Of a DNA stretch of 7,979 bases, positions 6,507-7,979 are shown piece after piece. How positions within the stretch are numbered: the first letter of the stretch is position 1; each line of letters opens with the position of its first letter. The notes beneath the pieces are model-generated. The model was not told the DNA's origin. It worked only from the letters and a program-made list of their open reading frames with translations, and ran no database searches. The stretch lies in assembly GCA_964434955.1 (NCBI GenBank), contig CAYSXI010000219.1:1-7979 (forward strand), written 5' to 3'. A program made the position numbers and the translations under genes. Source of the DNA: JANQLU01 sp964434955 (GTDB lineage: Bacteria > Planctomycetota > Planctomycetia > Pirellulales > Pirellulaceae).

Positions 6507-7759
6507 TATCCGGCCGGTTGCTTGCCTTCCGCGACGGACTCGATGATGTTGAGGAACCGAGCCGCAAGAACATCGCGAGAGTAGTTTTCGACCACAAACT
6601 GACGTCCGTTCTTTTGCAGCTCTTCCAGGCGTCCCGTTTGGTTCTTGATCTCGAGCAAGGCATCGACGAGATCATCTTCGTTTTCGGGTTCCATATCGAT
6701 GCCCGACTTGCTTGCGGCAACTATGTCAGCGGACTCACCGCGAACGCCCATAATAATAGGGCGGCTCATCGCCATGGCTTCGAAAATCTTTGAAGGGATG
6801 ACTGTTTCGAACAAGTCCGTTTTCTTCAGGTGGACCAAAAGGCAATCGGAGCTTGCCAGAACTTCCGGCATTTTTTCTTTCGCCAGGCGGCCGGTTAATT
6901 GGATGCGTTCCTCAAGCCCCGCGGCGATAACTTTTTTCTGCAGGTCTTCACGTGAAGCACCGTCGCCCACCAGGCAAAAAGCGATGTCATCAACGCCCTG
7001 CTCGGCCAGCTTCTTGCTCGCTCGCAACACAACTTCAAGTCCGTGAGCCATCCCGATCGTGCCAACGTAAGAACAAACAAACTGACCGGTCAATTTTGTT
7101 TCTTCGAGAAATGCTTGCGATTTTTCCGTGGGTACGTATTTGTCCGCGTCAACGCCGTTGGTAATGACGGAGATTTTGTTGGGCAAATCTACCTTCTCGA
7201 GTATCTTGTCCCGATACCCGTTTCCAACGGCAACGATGTGTCTGGCGCCTCGGTACATCCATTTCTCCAGGATTTCAAGGCAGCGCACAATCAGCCCTTT
7301 TTTCATTGCCCCGACCGTGACAATGGACTCGGGCCAGATGTCTCGAATCTCCAGGAGCATTGGCCGCCATTTGATCCAGGAAGCCAGGACTCCCGCCCAG
7401 CCACAGAAGAATTGTGGCGAAGTTGCGATGATCAGTTTTGGACGACGACAAAAAAATGTGAACGCAAAAACAGCTGAGATCATGTAGGAAACGAAGTTGA
7501 GGATTCGTTTGAGCCCACCCGCGTTGGCCGCTACGTAGGTCCAAACCCGAATGACATGGATCCCATCCACGATTTCTTTTTGTGGCCAAATGCGATTTTT
7601 GTATCCGTCGTACACCTTCCCGTCAGGCACATTGGGCGCGCAGGTGATCACGGTGATTTCATGCCCTTGTTTGGCCCAGCGAACGCAGTGCTCGTAGGTT
7701 CGCGTCGCAGGCGCGTTGCCTTCAGGCGGGAAATAATGTGTAAAGAAAACGATTCGCAT
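6506..7759 (-). CDS. Glycosyltransferase family 4, WbuB/WcaI type
   Basis: The 417-residue protein is a GT-B retaining glycosyltransferase. The N-terminal acceptor domain starts MRIVFFTHYFPPEGNAPATR, a typical GT4 opening that also fixes the start. A hydrophobic stretch at about 84-128 suggests membrane association, as in WbuB and WcaI. EIRDIWPES (137-145) is characteristic of this branch, and TNGVDADKY (200-208) marks the domain hinge. The C-terminal donor domain has SYVGTIGMAHGLE (230-242), LVGDGA (263-268) and IPSKIFEAMAMSRPII (321-336), with Glu328 in the nucleotide-sugar binding position. WbuB adds N-acetyl-L-fucosamine to lipid-linked GlcNAc. Here donor and acceptor are unknown, but a UDP-sugar made by the downstream genes is plausible. 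The gene lies 26 bases after the oxidoreductase stop and overlaps the next start by one base. No clear Shine-Dalgarno is visible. Confidence 0.9.
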   Translation of the reverse strand: MRIVFFTHYFPPEGNAPATRTYEHCVRWAKQGHEITVITCAPNVPDGKVYDGYKNRIWPQKEIVDGIHVIRVWTYVAANAGGLKRILNFVSYMISAVFAFTFFCRRPKLIIATSPQFFCGWAGVLASWIKWRPMLLEIRDIWPESIVTVGAMKKGLIVRCLEILEKWMYRGARHIVAVGNGYRDKILEKVDLPNKISVITNGVDADKYVPTEKSQAFLEETKLTGQFVCSYVGTIGMAHGLEVVLRASKKLAEQGVDDIAFCLVGDGASREDLQKKVIAAGLEERIQLTGRLAKEKMPEVLASSDCLLVHLKKTDLFETVIPSKIFEAMAMSRPIIMGVRGESADIVAASKSGIDMEPENEDDLVDALLEIKNQTGRLEELQKNGRQFVVENYSRDVLAARFLNIIESVAEGKQPAG

Positions 7760-7785
7760 GTCTTGAGCGACTAACTTTGCCGCGA

Positions 7786-7979
7786 CTACCCGTTATATGC
7801 TGCAATCTGTTTGCGAACTGATTCGGCGAGTTCAATGGTAACGCGAGATACTTCGATCAATTCTTCGCCGGCGATGGGCCAGGATTTTCCTTGTTGCAAA
7901 CGTCCAACAAATGACGCAAGTTCGGCGGCATGGCCTTTATCTTGGGAACGGGTTTTGAGTTTTCCTTTCCCGCCAATGA
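7786..7979 (-). CDS. Gfo/Idh/MocA-type oxidoreductase, C-terminal tail (likely bi-domain oxidoreductase), 5' part outside window
   Basis: The frame is open from the right edge to a TAG at 7786-7788, giving 63 residues that begin IGGKGKLKTRSQDKGHAAEL. The pattern KGHAAELASFVGRLQQGKSWPI, then EELIEVSRVTIELAES, matches the C-terminal helix region of Gfo/Idh/MocA oxidoreductases, with the KGH-E and PI-EEL spacing usual there. In many bacterial polysaccharide clusters the gene next to a heparinase II/III gene and a WbuB-type glycosyltransferase is a bi-domain protein (zinc-type alcohol dehydrogenase half fused to a Gfo/Idh/MocA half). I suspect that here, but the N-terminal half and the NAD-binding motif are out of view. 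Such an enzyme would oxidise or reduce a sugar or sugar nucleotide, with unknown substrate. It is the most upstream operon gene visible, so the promoter lies further right. Confidence 0.7.
   Translation of the reverse strand, partial: IGGKGKLKTRSQDKGHAAELASFVGRLQQGKSWPIAGEELIEVSRVTIELAESVRKQIAAYNG

Overview
The window looks like part of a Planctomycetota genome, most likely Pirellulales. This is an inference from three things: a degenerate tandem repeat whose core (ACTCGCTTGCGCTTCGTGC) I recall as common in intergenic DNA of Rhodopirellula-type genomes, moderate GC content, and a selA gene beside a large polysaccharide operon. A run of 34 N inside one gene marks a scaffold gap, so this is a draft or metagenome-derived assembly.

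Layout. Positions 1-659 on the plus strand hold the last 218 residues of SelA, the enzyme that makes selenocysteinyl-tRNA. Positions 660-1114 are intergenic between two convergent genes and contain five degenerate tandem repeats (765-977) and three small hairpins without T-tracts. From 1115 to the right edge everything lies on the minus strand and reads right to left as one tightly packed operon: tail of a Gfo/Idh/MocA-type (probably bi-domain) oxidoreductase (7786-7979, partial); a WbuB/WcaI-type GT4 glycosyltransferase (6506-7759); a heparinase II/III-family protein (4629-6506); a non-hydrolysing UDP-GlcNAc 2-epimerase, WecB family (3524-4628, interrupted by the N gap); a WbpA-type UDP-GlcNAc 6-dehydrogenase (2135-3484); and a WbpP/TviC-type UDP-sugar 4-epimerase (1115-2119).

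How the genes fit together. The operon is a surface or exopolysaccharide locus built around amino-uronic acids. The dehydrogenase and WbpP-type epimerase should convert UDP-GlcNAc to UDP-GlcNAcA and then UDP-GalNAcA. The 2-epimerase should give a ManNAc-type sugar nucleotide. The GT4 enzyme would place a sugar on the lipid-linked oligosaccharide. The heparinase-family protein has a fold that cleaves uronate-containing glycans but no signal peptide, and it is translationally linked to the genes on both sides, so it may act during polymer assembly rather than in degradation. Four of the five gene junctions are 26 nt or shorter and two are in direct contact (TAATG and TAA-GTG). The operon promoter must lie beyond the right edge. 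I found no RNA gene, CRISPR array, insertion sequence or attachment site. The best candidate for something under-described is the heparinase / GT4 / oxidoreductase group embedded in a sugar-precursor operon.
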